A DNA stretch of 64,000 nt from Styela clava (Eukaryota > Chordata > Ascidiacea > Stolidobranchia > Styelidae), in the NCBI RefSeq assembly GCF_964204865.1, contig NC_135262.1:4278001-4342000 (forward strand), given 5' to 3'. Below are positions 23,672-36,243 of this stretch, in pieces; position 1 is the first letter of the stretch, and every line of letters begins with the position of its first letter. Made by a program: the position numbers and the translations under genes. Under the pieces are notes generated by a model, which was not told the DNA's origin, ran no database searches, and saw only the letters and a list, made by a program, of their open reading frames with translations.

Positions 23672-23817
23672 GGTACTCCCTTAGTATGCGTACCAGGTTA
23701 GGGTTAGGCCATAATTTTATTCCGATTTTTCATATTTTAGTTCTATTACGAGTTCGGGGACTGTCTGTGTTAGCCAAGTGAATATACCCCCTGGGTTTCA
23801 GTCCCTTGTACACAACT
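23672..23817. mobile_element. foldback element, truncated
   Basis: It starts GGTACTCCCTTAGTATGCGT and follows the 215-bp class through GGACTGTCTGTGTTAGCCAA, but lacks the right terminus. Confidence 0.65.
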
Positions 23818-24071
23818 AGATAGATATATGGCTCCAGTCGGAATTTGAATAGACTTATCCACAGAAGGCAGTTGAGCTGCCAAATAAACACGGATTTAAT
23901 TTTGGGGCAACCGCACAATATGAGTCCTACCAACATGGATGGCCATAATAGAATACGTTACTATTCCGAATACATTCTGGAAAAATATTTTCGAATCTGA
24001 AATTCCGAATACCTTCCAGAACCCGTAAAGCATGAATTTTATTCACATTTCATAAATCCAAAGACATAGGA

Positions 24072-24967
24072 ATTGGGCTTAAACAATTTAAGCACGTGCT
24101 TAGGGCACCAATCAAAGAGGGCACCACAGAAATTTTAGAGCAGAATTTTATATAGTTTATCGGTGTTTATTATAATATTACGAGTTCACCAAACGACTTA
24201 AACTTCGAAATGTTCCTTATTTTTTGTCTTCAAGTATCATATTAACCTTCTTTATTAAAAATAAACACTGGAACATATTTACTGGACACGAAATAGGCCT
24301 ATGAGTCGTTTTCTTAAATTGTTGTTGTTTCTTCTCTCTAGTATTCTCCTTGTTGCTGAATTTTGCTTTGAAAAAATTTCTTTTTTCTTCAACAACAACT
24401 TCTGTGTCGGTTCCACGATCGGATTTCAACGATCTAGTAATAGTCTGATTAGAACGGTAAACTCTCGTAGTTTATTAAATTTAAAGTAAGTGAACACGCG
24501 ATATTTCGGTCACCTTTGGGTTTTACCTGACTTGCGGCCCGCGAGACCTCCTCAAAAGTTTATGCAGAGTTTCAGTTTTTTATGTCTTTCAACCTAGCAA
24601 CCTTGAACCACCCTGAGGTAGACTACTATAGGTACGGGTAAAATTTCAAACTACAGGTGTGACTTCTATCCTTTGGTATTTCGATTCACGTTGAGACTGG
24701 AGGCATGGATCTTTATTCATGCCTCCCTCAGGATTAGAGATCAACCGATATATCGGCGCGATATTGCGTGTTGTGGCCGATATATATATAGCCTAACAGT
24801 TAAAAAACCTAAAAATGTTCGTAAAGTTGTTTTATTTACTGTTGGTTGTGATTATTTTTAATGGATAATAAACTTATGTGGTTTATTGTTTTTATAAATA
24901 AATTACACATGAGGGGGCACCAAAGTCTTCAGTACTTAGGGCACCAAAGGGGCTTAAACCGCCCCTG
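24072..24967. mobile_element. degenerate inverted-repeat element (GGGCACC type)
   Basis: The left side has GGGCTTAAAC and GTGCTTAGGGCACC. The right side has TACTTAGGGCACCAAAGGGG then CTTAAACCGCCCCTG. Similar motifs are mirrored at the two ends. A second element appears nested from 24734 (GATCAACCGATATATCGGC). Confidence 0.45.
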
Positions 24968-25339
24968 AATAAGCACACGAAAAATGAATAAAACTGATTC
25001 CATGCAATATCTTTATCTTCTATATACTGTATATGATTTTTTGATTGTTTGAAACTTTTTTTCAATATCCTAAAATTGGCAATGCACGCAGATTGAATTT
25101 TGAGCTCCGTATGGGCCGATATGTTAGTCGTTGTATGGGCTGAAAATGTTAACGGTATTAGTTACATATATGATTTAATATAATTACCAAACCTATTAGG
25201 TTTGCGCTATTCTTAAACCTGCCACACTTTGAAGGTCATTTTGTTTCGCCAATATTACCCTTGCCTTTATATATATATTTTATAGCATATAAAATTCCGA
25301 CAATAAAACTATTTCACGACGGATCCTTCGAGCCTCCAG

Positions 25340-25500
25340 GATGTTTCATTGGCGTTCCGTTTCACCGAAAGGTTTGAAAACCACTGGCATTGACATCCAA
25401 GACATTGACTGAATTGTATTGTTTGCTCTTGCCAGTTGAACAAGTTCTAGTACAGGGATGGCGAACCTTTTTCAATGAATGGGTCAAAAATTATAATTTT
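25340..25500. mobile_element. hAT end fragments
   Basis: A right-end-like GAAAGGTTTGAAAACCACTG stops near 25386, and a left-end-like CAGGGATGGCGAACCTTTTT starts at 25453. No partners with target duplications are found for either. Confidence 0.45.
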
Positions 25501-28006
25501 ATCGCGGAACAGAAGAGAGTGGGTCACAGATATTTAATTCACGTTCGTATCTATAAAAAAACTTCTGAAACAAATCTTATAAGCTGGTGTTGGTGTAGTT
25601 TTGGGCTTTACTTATGCAGCACTTCTATCAGGGACTTTTCATGGCACTTGGGTTTATGATATTAGAGTACGAAAACACGCACATGAATTACCAAAAACGT
25701 TTAGGATGATGCGTTAAATTATTTTACGGTTCTAGTGTTTGGAGGTAATTCCGCTTTGATAGTGTTATAATTTTCGATCAGCTTCCAACCACATTAAGCC
25801 ACTTTTACACTTCCCCATTGTTGTATCAGATTTCTAGATTTTTATTTCAAGTCTGAAAGTTTTTGTTTCCACAACGGCATTGTAGACTAGAAACTAATAA
25901 AATGCAAGGTAGCATCTAGTTCTCGTATAACCCCTAAAACAGTCTGCAGATGCACTTCCAAATAAGACAGGCGTTGCGAGAAATGAACAGATCAATTGCA
26001 TTGTTATGCCATAAACGATGTCAGGCCCAATAGCTGAATAACGGTACACAGCGGTGCATACTTGCGTACAAGATTAGGGGTTTTGAAAATTACCATACCG
26101 GCCCGAAATCAACATTTTGAACATGAGCGATCGCAGCCCTTCCTGACTGTCCAACTGACGGTACATTATAATAGTTTAGTTATTGTTAGATTAATTTTAG
26201 GCCGGTTTTATCAATTTTTATCACTGATATGTTAGCATTTTTTTATTTTATTCGTGCCTTTGCTTTTCAGTGGTTAAAGATTAATTTTTTCGCTAGAAGG
26301 CTATTACTTTTATTTATTTCAAAATTTTGCGTGAATTCTATGAAATTTGATATTTCGTCTAAAATTGTGCTGTATTATTTTTTATCCATGGGAACACGGA
26401 TTTTAGTCAGTGTCATGACTGGCTGTACGTTTTGATTCTGCAAAATATCGGCCCAACCGGCCGATATATATTAGTGTTAGTCGCTTTTCCACGTTCTAAA
26501 AAATGAGTATTTTTGCCCGGGAAATATCTGCGGCCGAGCGTTTTCTTTTTTTCGCTTCTCTCATTTTGCCTTTCAGTGAACAGAGTTCTCTTCTATATTT
26601 CTCTCTCTCTCTTTTATCTCGTCGTGCGGCGCAAAATCCTCGCCTTCGAATATCTTGCGTCCCAACTAGGCTTGCACCAATGACATTAAACAACATGATG
26701 CGCAACTCCGGCATTTTTGTCCGAAGATCGTATTCGATAGCACGCTCCAATGCACATACTTGACGAGACGAAAACGAGCGGATGTGTGCTGCTTTCAAGG
26801 CGTAGCACGAATGGTGTTCGTGCCTGCTTTGACAGTTGTTGTCGATTTTAATGATATTTTTGAAAGTTGGGGTAAAAAGAAATCGGTAAAAGGTAAGGTG
26901 AATACTATTGTTGTATATCACACCCGGGCATCGCACTGTTAAGTACATGTGGGAAAGCCAGCCTTTGTCAAATACTACGAAGTTATTAATTCAGTACGGT
27001 ACGTAGTTGCCCATTTGCCGAAATTACATATTTACTTACCCCTTATGGTTTCAAATAGTTCATGCACCTCCAGTTAGATTTTTTGAATCAGTGAGGATAT
27101 ATACTCATTGTTGATTGCTGCTCATTGTAACATACTATTACGCATTCACTTTTATTTGCGTATTGAATCAAAGTGTTAACAAGTTCACCTAACATTTCAC
27201 TCATACCGGTCTATATTGTATAGTCTGATTTCTCAAGTATTTGGAGCCACGAATGCTTGTAATTTTCTGACTAAACCCTTTTATTAGTTGGTTTATATAC
27301 CAAATTCAGTAAAATATTTTTTAAATAAAACATGAGATATTGGATTTATTAGCTTTTCCATTCTGAATCATATAGACTGCTTTATTTATTCTTAACGAAA
27401 ATTAATAAATCTCCTCTCTTTCCTCAGATGTGAAAGTTGTGGACAAACCTGTCTAAGCATTGTGAGACTCTTGCAGCACAAGAGGCAATAGCAGAAATAG
27501 TAAGTATATCAATCAAAAAATTAAGCCGACATAAAGCAAAACTTTCAACTATTCGTCTAATCTCAATTTCCTATTATTTATTCACAGGACAACTATAGCA
27601 GACGGGGAGATATCAGAAGTCTGGCGACATATCAGTGACAGTGTGATTCCAAGAAATATAATGCAATTGAAAATAGAAATTTGCGATAGAAAAACAACCT
27701 ATGGAGGCATGCAAAGACATTTGACCCTCCGGTAGAGTTGTGTATGGCCCCCACATCCTGCAAGGCTTGAGGAAAATAACTAAAAATTCCAAAGCGTAAG
27801 ATTGCATAAGCGGTCTTATTTGTAAAAAGGCACAAAACACGCCAGACATACTTAAAACAGCTTTGGAAATGAGGATTACGGGTACCTCACTGCACCTGTG
27901 TTATATTTGGTTCATCAACTTTTGGTAGTACTATAGAAGAAATTCCGGAAGGGGTATAATCATCATTCATGATAAAATACTATCATATATTTTTTGAACA
28001 ACTTCA
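25501..28006. other. gene-poor, transposon debris
   Basis: A stretch at 26440-26480 (CGGCCCAACCGGCCGATATA) resembles the CCGATA-type element ends. A 150-residue minus-strand frame at 26496-26948 has no recognised motif and an Arg/Lys-rich C-terminus. Nothing is supported as a gene. Confidence 0.4.
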
Positions 28007-28014
28007 ATCTAGAC

Positions 28015-29173
28015 CAGGGATCTCAAACTCGCGGCCCCAGAGAACTTCCATTCCAGTGCGGCCCTCGAACGCTTAACAATAATTGTAATAGTATTTTGAA
28101 AGTTTTTTTTTTTTTAAATGTAATAGATTTTTTAAACCTTCTAAAGTGAAATTGATTATTCACACAGAAAACAATTTACTGAAAGTAGTTTTGGAATATT
28201 AATTTTTTTGTCCACATTTTGACCCAATTAAGAATACACATCAAGCTAGCAAAAGAATACTTGAATAAAACACTTGAGTAATTAAATTAAACGCAAAGTA
28301 CATGAAGAAGGTGGCATTTTCGAAGAAAATGGGAGTTGTAACATTTCTGCTCTTCACAAAATTCTGAAGCACATTGTTTAATTTGTCATATTTCCACCAA
28401 TACAATCAAAAAACACAATAAGCTCAGCAGTCAATATGACAAATTCGAAGACCAACTTCGAACAGAAAATTTCCATGTGTTTGTATATTAATATAATTAT
28501 ACAACGACTTAGTTACTAAAAATCAATATCAATAATAATTCAAGCAATCCTATGCCACGCAATGTAGTGCGAAATGTCTTGTCGAAAAAATCTGTCATTT
28601 GTTTTTTTACTGATCTATACATGAAATGATAAAAGTAACTTTTTTGCATTACTGGAATTAGTTAAACATTCGTAAAGATCCAGATAAACCCATGATCATG
28701 TGGCCTCGTTAGTTAGAGTTGGTACTATAAAATCATTTCAGACTGGCCTTAGTATGCTGGTGACACAAAAAAGATGCCAAACGCCAGGACAAATGTAATT
28801 ATTAAAACATTGAGTTTATACTGTAGTATTTTTGTTAATTTTAGGTTCATATATTTAGATTAAGTTATTTTTAGTGTATGTATTATTCTTTCCTAATTCA
28901 AAGCTTGTTCAAAAATGATTTTGATGGTTGTACATAGAATTTTACGATTTTTTATAATAAATACTGTAACTTGCAAATGTTGCAATAATAGTGGAATGCA
29001 AATATTAATATGTAATTGCATTTGAAATTGAAGAAAATAATAAAACTTAATCCAACTGTTTAGTTGCATCGCAATATATGTCACAAACTAAAACTATCTT
29101 AAAAATATCTTTTAAGTATACATTATCAAAAACTGTTTGCGGCTCTCGAAAACCCATGAGTTTGACACCACTG
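28015..29173. mobile_element. hAT-type element (1.16 kb), non-coding
   Basis: The left end is CAGGGATCTCAAACTCGCGG and the right end (reverse complement) is CAGTGGTGTCAAACTCATGG. Flanks atctagac (28007-28014) and atctattc (29174-29181) agree at 6 of 8. The interior is AT-rich and has no long frame. Confidence 0.72.
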
Positions 29174-30464
29174 ATCTATTCTAGACGATTCAAGCATTGC
29201 TTTGGGAAATTATATCACTTCAATTAAATTGAAATAATCTCGCTACATTAAATACAAAATCGTTGCTATCATAAAGGTAAACCAATTCAGCCACTCGAAA
29301 TATATTGGCCTTCACAAAGCAATGGAGGCAAAATTGGGAGTTAATGAGCTATGAACATTTGTTCTTTTCTTTGTCTTGAACTTTTCATACTCCACAGCCC
29401 CTATTAATTTTTTTTAATTTTAATTACCATGTGATGGTCATACATATCTTTAACTTGTATTTTCTGTCATGATGTATTATCTAAATGTGCCAAACTATTA
29501 ATTAGTGTGCATATTTTGCTTCCAGATGACATAAATGTGTTGTCATGTTTATTACCTCAGCTTGGAGTATTGACAACAAAAAGGTGCCAGTAAATTAGGT
29601 AAAAAAATTTCCAACTCATTGTAATAATCAGAATTCACAATCAATAGGAATTATAAACAGCCAACAATCAGTGAGAATTATATGCGAAATCCCCCAGAAT
29701 AAATTTGTCTAAAATCGGAGGAAGGCAAAAAATATAGGTAGTTTCCATCCACACAAGCATTTCAAGAAGACTTGCTCGAGCCAAACTAAATGAGCATCGT
29801 CAGGTGATCGGTAAGGCTGCAAGTTGAATTCAGCCCTGCAACCTCCTGCATAGAAGATAATATTAATTAGTGGGCTATGAGCTAAATTCCTAAATTTAAA
29901 CAAACCTATCTACGATGCATTATGTACCAGCAATGTTACCCACGATTAACTGAATATGTAATATGTCTAATAAATTCACCTACAAAAGCAAGTTCGATAG
30001 GTGCAAACTTTGTGTTATGGAATTGTATTGCAGCACAGTTTTGTATGACACCCTCTTTAAATGAAATTTCAATGATTAAGCGCAAACATTAAAATTACTA
30101 ACTTTGAACTTTGTCATTATCTGCAAAATGTTCCACACAAATCTTTCCGCTATCGCGTTTGTAATCTTCTCTGATAAAAAAAAAACGTCTATGATGTCCA
30201 GAATTGCTCTTTACAGCTTGCCTGTTATTCCAGCTTTCCAAGTAAGCAAAACTTCTTAGATATAGAGATTATTTTGTTTCGTTACAGGCGCAAAAAGGCA
30301 GGTACTACACGTAAAAAAGACGCCGAGTAGCAAAAGCGAGCGGAAAACGGACGCGAAAGGCGACGAAAAAATATGTGCATTGGAGCGTATCATGAAATAC
30401 AATGTTTTGCCTGTAGTCTTATGGAGTGACGTCAGAGTTGCCTATCATGTTGTTTAATGTCATT
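29174..30464. other. intergenic, nothing firm
   Basis: AT-rich. The 19-mer TATATGCGAAATCCCCCAG at about 29681 also occurs at 45085 beside the SINE, so an SINE-related fragment is possible. No gene is seen. Confidence 0.4.
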
Positions 30465-31729
30465 GCTTGCACGTAATCGACAAAAATCAATTCTGTAATT
30501 ACGGCAAAATTGATTACGTAATGACCCCGTAATTGCGATATTTTTTCACACATTTAAACCTATCATAACAACCATTTGAATCCACTTCTTTTCCGAACGG
30601 GGCATCGAAATTGGTTTTCATATTACCGACAGTACTACACGCCGGCGACAGATGTTAAAGACAAACACAAAGGAGTGAATTCAAATTAAATTTATTCTGA
30701 TTTTTATCTTTTGTGTTGGCTGTGATTTTCCTTTATCATCTTCGCAAATTAACCGTCCCAATTTTATGCGATCAATTTTATCATTACCGAGACTGGTATT
30801 CGAATATTTATGAAACGATAGTTGGCTTTTTTAAAATCGACTTTCGTATTGAATAAAAATTTCGGGTTTCTAAGTTATTAATCAACGACAAGCGCATTCT
30901 CTCGTTTGATTATACCTGCGCTTGCCTCGCGACGAAGACTTGTTATTGCTACGTTTTTTACATTATCCGACTTTGCTACCTAGTTAGCATTTTATAATAA
31001 TTATTGATGCTGAATTATTGACGATATTCCGATTACCAAGCTTCATTTTATATCAAATTATTTCGCGGCCTAAATGTTATAACATTATTTGCGATAAATT
31101 TAGATCAAATATTAATTATTTAGCCGGCGATAAATTCTTACCCGTAACTCGTTGTAAATTAATGCTAATAAATTCTATTTTGTTTTTTAATGCGCCGTGA
31201 TTTGTATTAATAAAAGTGATTGAGTCGGGAAAAGAAAGTAGCCTTCTCTCCTTTTGAGGGCCCATAGCGGTGGTAAAATTCGTTTCATGTCTGTTTCACG
31301 GAGAGAAAGAAAAATACGCCTTCCGGAATTACAATCAACTATCACACATTCTTATTTATCATTATCAGCGCCGAATAAAAAATATACCAAATCGTGAAGA
31401 CAAAAAAGCCTGTCGGTGTTAATTGCGTTACGGTGATAACGCTCATAATAATATCGTTTTGACCGTGAAACCGAACGCTTTTGACCGTGAAACCGAACGG
31501 GGTGGCAACGCGTCATGCCTTCCCCCACCTGCGTAACAAGAGAGAGAAAAACGGAGCGAATACCGTAACTGTAACTTCTTCTACTTGTTAAACTTTCATT
31601 TTTACAACCGACGGAATTGACTGCTTTGAAGGAGTACGTTTCAAACGCGAAAGCGCTCGACCAATAATTACGAATTTACGTAATTTGTAACTCGAAATAA
31701 TTACGTAATTCCGTAAATTACGTGCAAGC
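30465..31729. mobile_element. ACGTAATT-rich inverted-repeat element (~1.27 kb)
   Basis: The left end GCTTGCACGTAAT and the right end ATTACGTGCAAGC are perfect inverted copies, with further ACGTAAT and ATTACG motifs inside both ends. No convincing target duplication is seen. A 20-bp TTTTGACCGTGAAACCGAAC repeat is tandemly doubled near 31460-31499. Confidence 0.6.
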
Positions 31730-32430
31730 CTACTCTCCACCTACTACTGTATGGATTAAAATGGACTTTCAGAACCTTTTTAATGACTGCCTTTTTTCTT
31801 TTGTGCTTGGTTTTTTCAAACATTGCCTTCTGTGTGTGTTCTTATTGTTTGCTGTGAAACTTTTATCAATGATGCAAGCACTGTGTAGGACTGCTTTATT
31901 TTTCAACATAAACTTTTGATTGACTGAAACTTAATTTTCCTTACTAGTTGTATTTACTGCGGGTTCAGGTTGTAGATATCGGTATGTCGATATCGGTTAT
32001 CGGTCACTAGTTGGCCGATTTATCGGTATCGGTGCCAAAAAGTGATATCGGTCGAGCTCTAGGAGTACAGTTTTTGTGCAACTTGTGTAACGGTACTCAG
32101 GAAGTATAAATTCATTGAATAAACTGATGAAAGTGTAGTTACCGGTTTGATGTTTGACAATTATATTTGCACATTCTATCTAAACACGAGTATAATTAAA
32201 ATAAAACAACTTCAAGTACCTTATAAATGCAGGAGTTGTGAAAAAGTACCGTAGTGCAGTAGTGTACCGTACAGTCATACAAGTAGGATATCGTACGGTA
32301 TATTTCAGATCTTTATTCAATTAATGTTTAATTTTTACTAATTATGCAGAAATTATATTAAAGTAGCCTAGAATAAGTTGAAATCCTTATCAAATATTTA
32401 ATATTTCTAATGTGTCAGTGTTATTGGGTA
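31730..32430. other. intergenic with CCGATA-type element end
   Basis: At 31972-32058 clustered TATCGG motifs end in GATATCGGTCGAGCTCTA, a right terminus related to the element at 49288-50463. No matching left end with a duplication is found. Confidence 0.45.
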
Positions 32431-32474
32431 TAATTATTTGTAGGTACGGTGATGAATAGGTGACAGACAGAAAA

Positions 32475-33593
32475 ATGGAAACAAAAGATTTGTTAATCCT
32501 TGAACCGTTTTATGGTGGATCACACAAACAACTGATAAAAACGATAACAAATTCGTTGGATAACCACAATGTAAAATATGATTTATTCACACTACGAGCC
32601 AAGAAATGGCCTTGGAAAGCAAGATGTGGAGCTATTATGCTGTCGGAGGCCATTCCAAGAGATGTCTCATACAGAACATTATTCTGTAGTTCGGATTTGA
32701 GTCTCTCAGAATTTGTCGGAATAAGACCGGATTTTTATCACTGCCACAAGGTGGTGTATTTTCATGAAAACCAACTTGTATATCCAGTGCAGAAATCTGA
32801 AACTCTCGATTTTCAGTTTGGATATAACCAAATTTTGACAGCTCTTGCCGCAAATGAAATATATTTTAATTCTTTATACAACTTTCAATCGTTTGTTATG
32901 AATATAAATGAATTTCTACGGAGAATACCCGAATATAAACCCAAAGATATCAAAGAAAAAATAGAATCAAAAAGTAAAGTTTTACATTTTCCTCTGACAT
33001 TTAATAAAGAAATTTCAACTTTAAAAGTAAAAGAAGATTCAAATGAAAAAATACTTCACATTGTTTGGGCCCATAGATGGGAGTATGATAAAGATCCATT
33101 GACATTTTTTAAGACTTTGTTCGAGTTGCAAGAGAATGATTTCAAATTTTGCGTCTCAATTCTGGGACAGGGGTTCACCGATGTTCCGAAGGTTTTCACA
33201 GAGGGCAAGGAGAAGTTGAAAGAGGGTACAATTCAAAACTGGGGGTATGTTGAGGACAGGAACAAATATTTATCCATTTTACAATCGTGTGATGTCGCTA
33301 TATCAACAGCAATCCATGAATTCTTTGGAGTATCTATGATGGAATGTTGCTATAGTGGTTGTTATCCATTATGTCCAAATAAACTATCTTACCCAGAAAT
33401 ATATCCTTCTGAATGCCTTTACAACACGCCAAGGCAATTGTATAAAAAATTGAGAGAATTTTGTTTGAAACCCTGGCTTGCCTCAGAGTTGCATAAAAAG
33501 TTAAACATTGATTATTCAAAATATTCATGGGATAAAATGGAATCTGATTATTTAAACATTTTGAAAGTAGGATCAAAACGTCAATGTACATGA
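32475..33593 (+). CDS. GTDC1: tRNA-queuosine mannosyltransferase family protein (GTDC1/QTMAN)
   Basis: The 372-residue intronless frame matches GTDC1, which in vertebrates transfers mannose to queuosine in tRNA-Asp (QTMAN). The N-terminal domain shows LILEPFYGGSHKQL (residues 7-20) and the conserved LRAKKWPWKAR. YFHENQLVYPV and FQFGYNQILTALAANEIYFN follow. The C-terminal GT-B half carries EFFGVSMMECCYSGCYPLCP from residue 282, with the E-x7-E pattern of GT4-like nucleotide-sugar binding, then LSYPEIYP. I start at ATG 32475; an in-frame TAG at 32457-32459 excludes an earlier ATG. Human GTDC1 is longer (about 458 aa), but both conserved halves are present here. Acceptor-like TTATTTGTAG ends at 32443, 31 nt before the ATG. 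It probably acts in the cytosol on tRNA. Confidence 0.93.
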   Translation: METKDLLILEPFYGGSHKQLIKTITNSLDNHNVKYDLFTLRAKKWPWKARCGAIMLSEAIPRDVSYRTLFCSSDLSLSEFVGIRPDFYHCHKVVYFHENQLVYPVQKSETLDFQFGYNQILTALAANEIYFNSLYNFQSFVMNINEFLRRIPEYKPKDIKEKIESKSKVLHFPLTFNKEISTLKVKEDSNEKILHIVWAHRWEYDKDPLTFFKTLFELQENDFKFCVSILGQGFTDVPKVFTEGKEKLKEGTIQNWGYVEDRNKYLSILQSCDVAISTAIHEFFGVSMMECCYSGCYPLCPNKLSYPEIYPSECLYNTPRQLYKKLREFCLKPWLASELHKKLNIDYSKYSWDKMESDYLNILKVGSKRQCT

Positions 33594-34083
33594 GAAAATG
33601 AAATTGATAATCCTGTGACAAGGGATTTCTAAGTAATTGTTGAAGCGAAATTTTAAAGCAGCATTCTGTGAAGTGCTTTTTTTAGGATTTGCTATTCTGA
33701 TTGCCATAATTCAGTAATTGTTTTTTCTGTAGAGGTATTTTTGAAGTGGGATTATGATTTATTTTTATATTATCATTATTTCACTTCAAAATAAGTCGCA
33801 CGTAAAAAGAAATATAAGCATGGTGTAATCTAATTTATACTATCAAATCGTTCGTTAAATATTTGGAACATGAATTATGAGGCATTGTATGGTCCCACAA
33901 AATATTAATTATGTTTGTATTGATAGTATTTCTCAATCTGCTGATACAGATGAAATGATCATGTTTCACGTATTTTTACAGATGTTGTGACTTCTATGTT
34001 AAAAAGAGTAGGTGTTGCTCTATTTATGTTAGTGCTCTTCAAAATGGAATAATCAGTGGGGTGGATGTCATTAAAAAACAGGC
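33594..34083. other. GTDC1-CYP4 intergenic
   Basis: 490 bp, AT-rich. It has acceptor-like TATTTTTACAG ending at 33981 and AAAAAACAG ending 2 nt before the CYP4 ATG. No ORF or repeat is recognised. Confidence 0.5.
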
Positions 34084-35667
34084 ATGGGTGACACAATTTA
34101 TCTTTTTCGGATGGCCCTGTGGACAGCATTTGTAGGAATCACCATTCATTTGCTGGTGAAGTTATCAATATGGTTCTGGGGGCAATATGAAATCAGGAAA
34201 TGTACTTACGCATACTGGCCTTCATTGCCTTATCATTGGTTTTGGGGTCATTATCAACTTGCTGCAGTTATTCAGAAGTCACCCGAAAAAATGATTGAAT
34301 TTATCAAATCTGCCACTGATAAATTTAGTCATGGTACTGCTCTGTATGTTGGTCCACTTATAACGTACGTGCGTGTGTACCATGAGAATATACTCAAAAC
34401 AATTCTTGGCGGATCTGAGAAAAATTTCCCAAAGACTCCGACTCAATATCACGCTTTTGGTCCCTGGCTCGGAAAAGGCTTGTTAGTGCTTGATGGAAAA
34501 GAATGGCAACGACGCAGACGACTACTATCGAACTCATTCCATTTTGACATTCTGAAATCATATGCAATTAAAATGAATGAATGTTCGCAAGTTTTAGTTG
34601 ATAAATGGTCGAAAAGATTGAAAAGTCATGATGAAATGAGTGTTGAGATATTTCGTGAATTCAGCTTAATGACCATTGACGTTATCTTAAAGTGTTTAAT
34701 GGGTTTTGATTCTGAATGTCAAAAAGAAGACAGTGAGCATCAAGCTTATGTGAAAAGTATTTACAAAGTCACACGATGTGCAGCACAGCGATTTCGAGGG
34801 TCTATTTTACTGAGGTTTGATTGGATATATTATAAAACTCATGACGGGAAGGAATATTTAAAATCAAGTAAGGATGCTCGAGATTATGCCGAAAAAGTTA
34901 TCAATTTGAGAAGAAAGGAATATGCGGACGGGGCAACTATTGGCTCTAAATTAGGACTGAATAGAAAGAATAATCGGCATCATGATTTCCTTGATATACT
35001 TCTACAAGCGAAAGATTCCGATGGAAATCATTTAACGGAAAAAGAGATTTCAGATGAAGTCAATACTTTTATGTTTGAGGGTCACGATACCACAACAAGT
35101 GCAATATCATGGACTTGCTATTGCTTGGCTACGAATCCAAAACACCAAGATCTTTGTTACGATGAAATCTCAGAAATTTTAGGCGGCAAGGAAGACTTGG
35201 AATTAAATGATCTAACAAATTTGCCATATCTTACCATGTGTATAAAAGAAGCCTTACGTCTGTATCCACCCGTGCCTTCTATCACCCGGTCTCCAACATC
35301 AGATCTTAATGTTAATGGTAAAATTATAAAAAAGGGAACAGATGTTATTTTATCAATGTTAGGTGTTCACCACAACTCAAGACTTTGGCCAAATCCAGAA
35401 CTTTATGATCCGAGTCGATTTACACCCGAAAACTCATTGAAGCGTGACCCATTTTCTTACATTCCGTTTTCAGCTGGAATCCGTAACTGCATTGGCCAAA
35501 ATTTTGCGATGAATGAAATCAAAATATGCGTGGTGCATGTGCTTAGGAACTTCCATCTTGCTCTTGATGAAACGAAGCTGATCACAGAATCACTGGAGGT
35601 AATTTACAGGAGCAGAACTGGAATTCATTTAATTGTGAAGAAAAGAAGCCATAATGAACTTGAATAG
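34084..35667 (+). CDS. cytochrome P450 family 4 (CYP4F/4V-like)
   Basis: Microsomal monooxygenase, 527 aa, intronless. An N-terminal membrane anchor lies at about residues 9-32, followed by a Pro/Trp-rich hinge. The I-helix has EVNTFMFEGHDTTTS (325-339), which is the CYP4 signature; Glu332 is the residue that esterifies heme in this family. The K-helix ExxR is at 389-392 (EALR), followed by LYPPVPSITRS. The heme loop PFSAGIRNCIGQNF places the axial Cys at 469. CYP4 enzymes omega-hydroxylate fatty acids, eicosanoids and related lipids, and substrate preference cannot be read from this sequence. The start follows an acceptor-like AAAAAACAG by 2 nt. All catalytic motifs are intact, so it should be active. 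The assignment to CYP4 is firm; the subfamily is not. Confidence 0.95.
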   Translation: MGDTIYLFRMALWTAFVGITIHLLVKLSIWFWGQYEIRKCTYAYWPSLPYHWFWGHYQLAAVIQKSPEKMIEFIKSATDKFSHGTALYVGPLITYVRVYHENILKTILGGSEKNFPKTPTQYHAFGPWLGKGLLVLDGKEWQRRRRLLSNSFHFDILKSYAIKMNECSQVLVDKWSKRLKSHDEMSVEIFREFSLMTIDVILKCLMGFDSECQKEDSEHQAYVKSIYKVTRCAAQRFRGSILLRFDWIYYKTHDGKEYLKSSKDARDYAEKVINLRRKEYADGATIGSKLGLNRKNNRHHDFLDILLQAKDSDGNHLTEKEISDEVNTFMFEGHDTTTSAISWTCYCLATNPKHQDLCYDEISEILGGKEDLELNDLTNLPYLTMCIKEALRLYPPVPSITRSPTSDLNVNGKIIKKGTDVILSMLGVHHNSRLWPNPELYDPSRFTPENSLKRDPFSYIPFSAGIRNCIGQNFAMNEIKICVVHVLRNFHLALDETKLITESLEVIYRSRTGIHLIVKKRSHNELE

Positions 35668-35794
35668 ATATTTTGTCCAGGTTGGGTCATTACATTTCTT
35701 GGTTTGTACCTAGTTTGTTCTTTGTTTATTCACGCATCTGAGTAAAAGTAACACTATCGCCATTGCATTACTGATTACTCTGCTGATAGCTGTG

Positions 35795-36080
35795 GGTGAT
35801 GATTATGTGCCAGATTCACCCTGTTTCCAGTCCATGTGGGGTATGGGAATAGCTTTCCTGTTATTCGTCTTTCAGATGCATGGACTTGATTGTGGAAGAA
35901 GCGTAACCGGCCAGTGGTTAGGTGAACCGCCCTACTGCTGCGAGGAGTCCAGCAATCCTCTCGCATATAATTATCCTCCACAGGATACGAGCCTGCGAAT
36001 CAATGCAAGCTAATCAAGACGTATGATGGCGAGTGTATTCCTATCGCTTAGCATGATGTGCACATCATTGAGACGATTTT
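35795..36080 (-). repeat. tRNA-derived SINE, near full length
   Basis: It matches the SINE at 45140-45455: CATGGACTTG, AGCGTAACCGGCCAG, GAGGAGTCCAGCAATCCTCT then CGCATA, and the tRNA-like head (reverse complement) near 36040-36070. The orientation is minus, with the head at the right. Confidence 0.75.
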
Positions 36081-36243
36081 TCAGTTATGCATTACTCCAT
36101 CATCAATGACCATATATCAGGCTCGGCAGAAACCATTTGTCACCGCATCTTTGAATGGGTTCACATGTTTGAACCCCATGGAAAACAATAATTTTCGAGA
36201 AGATTGCTAGACTTTTCACCATAGGTAGACTCTTTGTCATAGG

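Noticed and set aside
26496-26948. 150-aa minus-strand ORF
   Set aside because: No domain, an opposing ORF of similar openness and surrounding transposon debris; not supported as a gene.
24734-32058. A 7.3-kb element bounded by CCGATA-type ends
   Set aside because: The ends look related, but the flanks (ctcaggat, ggagtaca) do not match and many unrelated elements lie between.
32460-32474. GTDC1 starting at GTG 32460
   Set aside because: GTG is not a usual start in animals; ATG 32475 has a good context and matches the family N-terminus.
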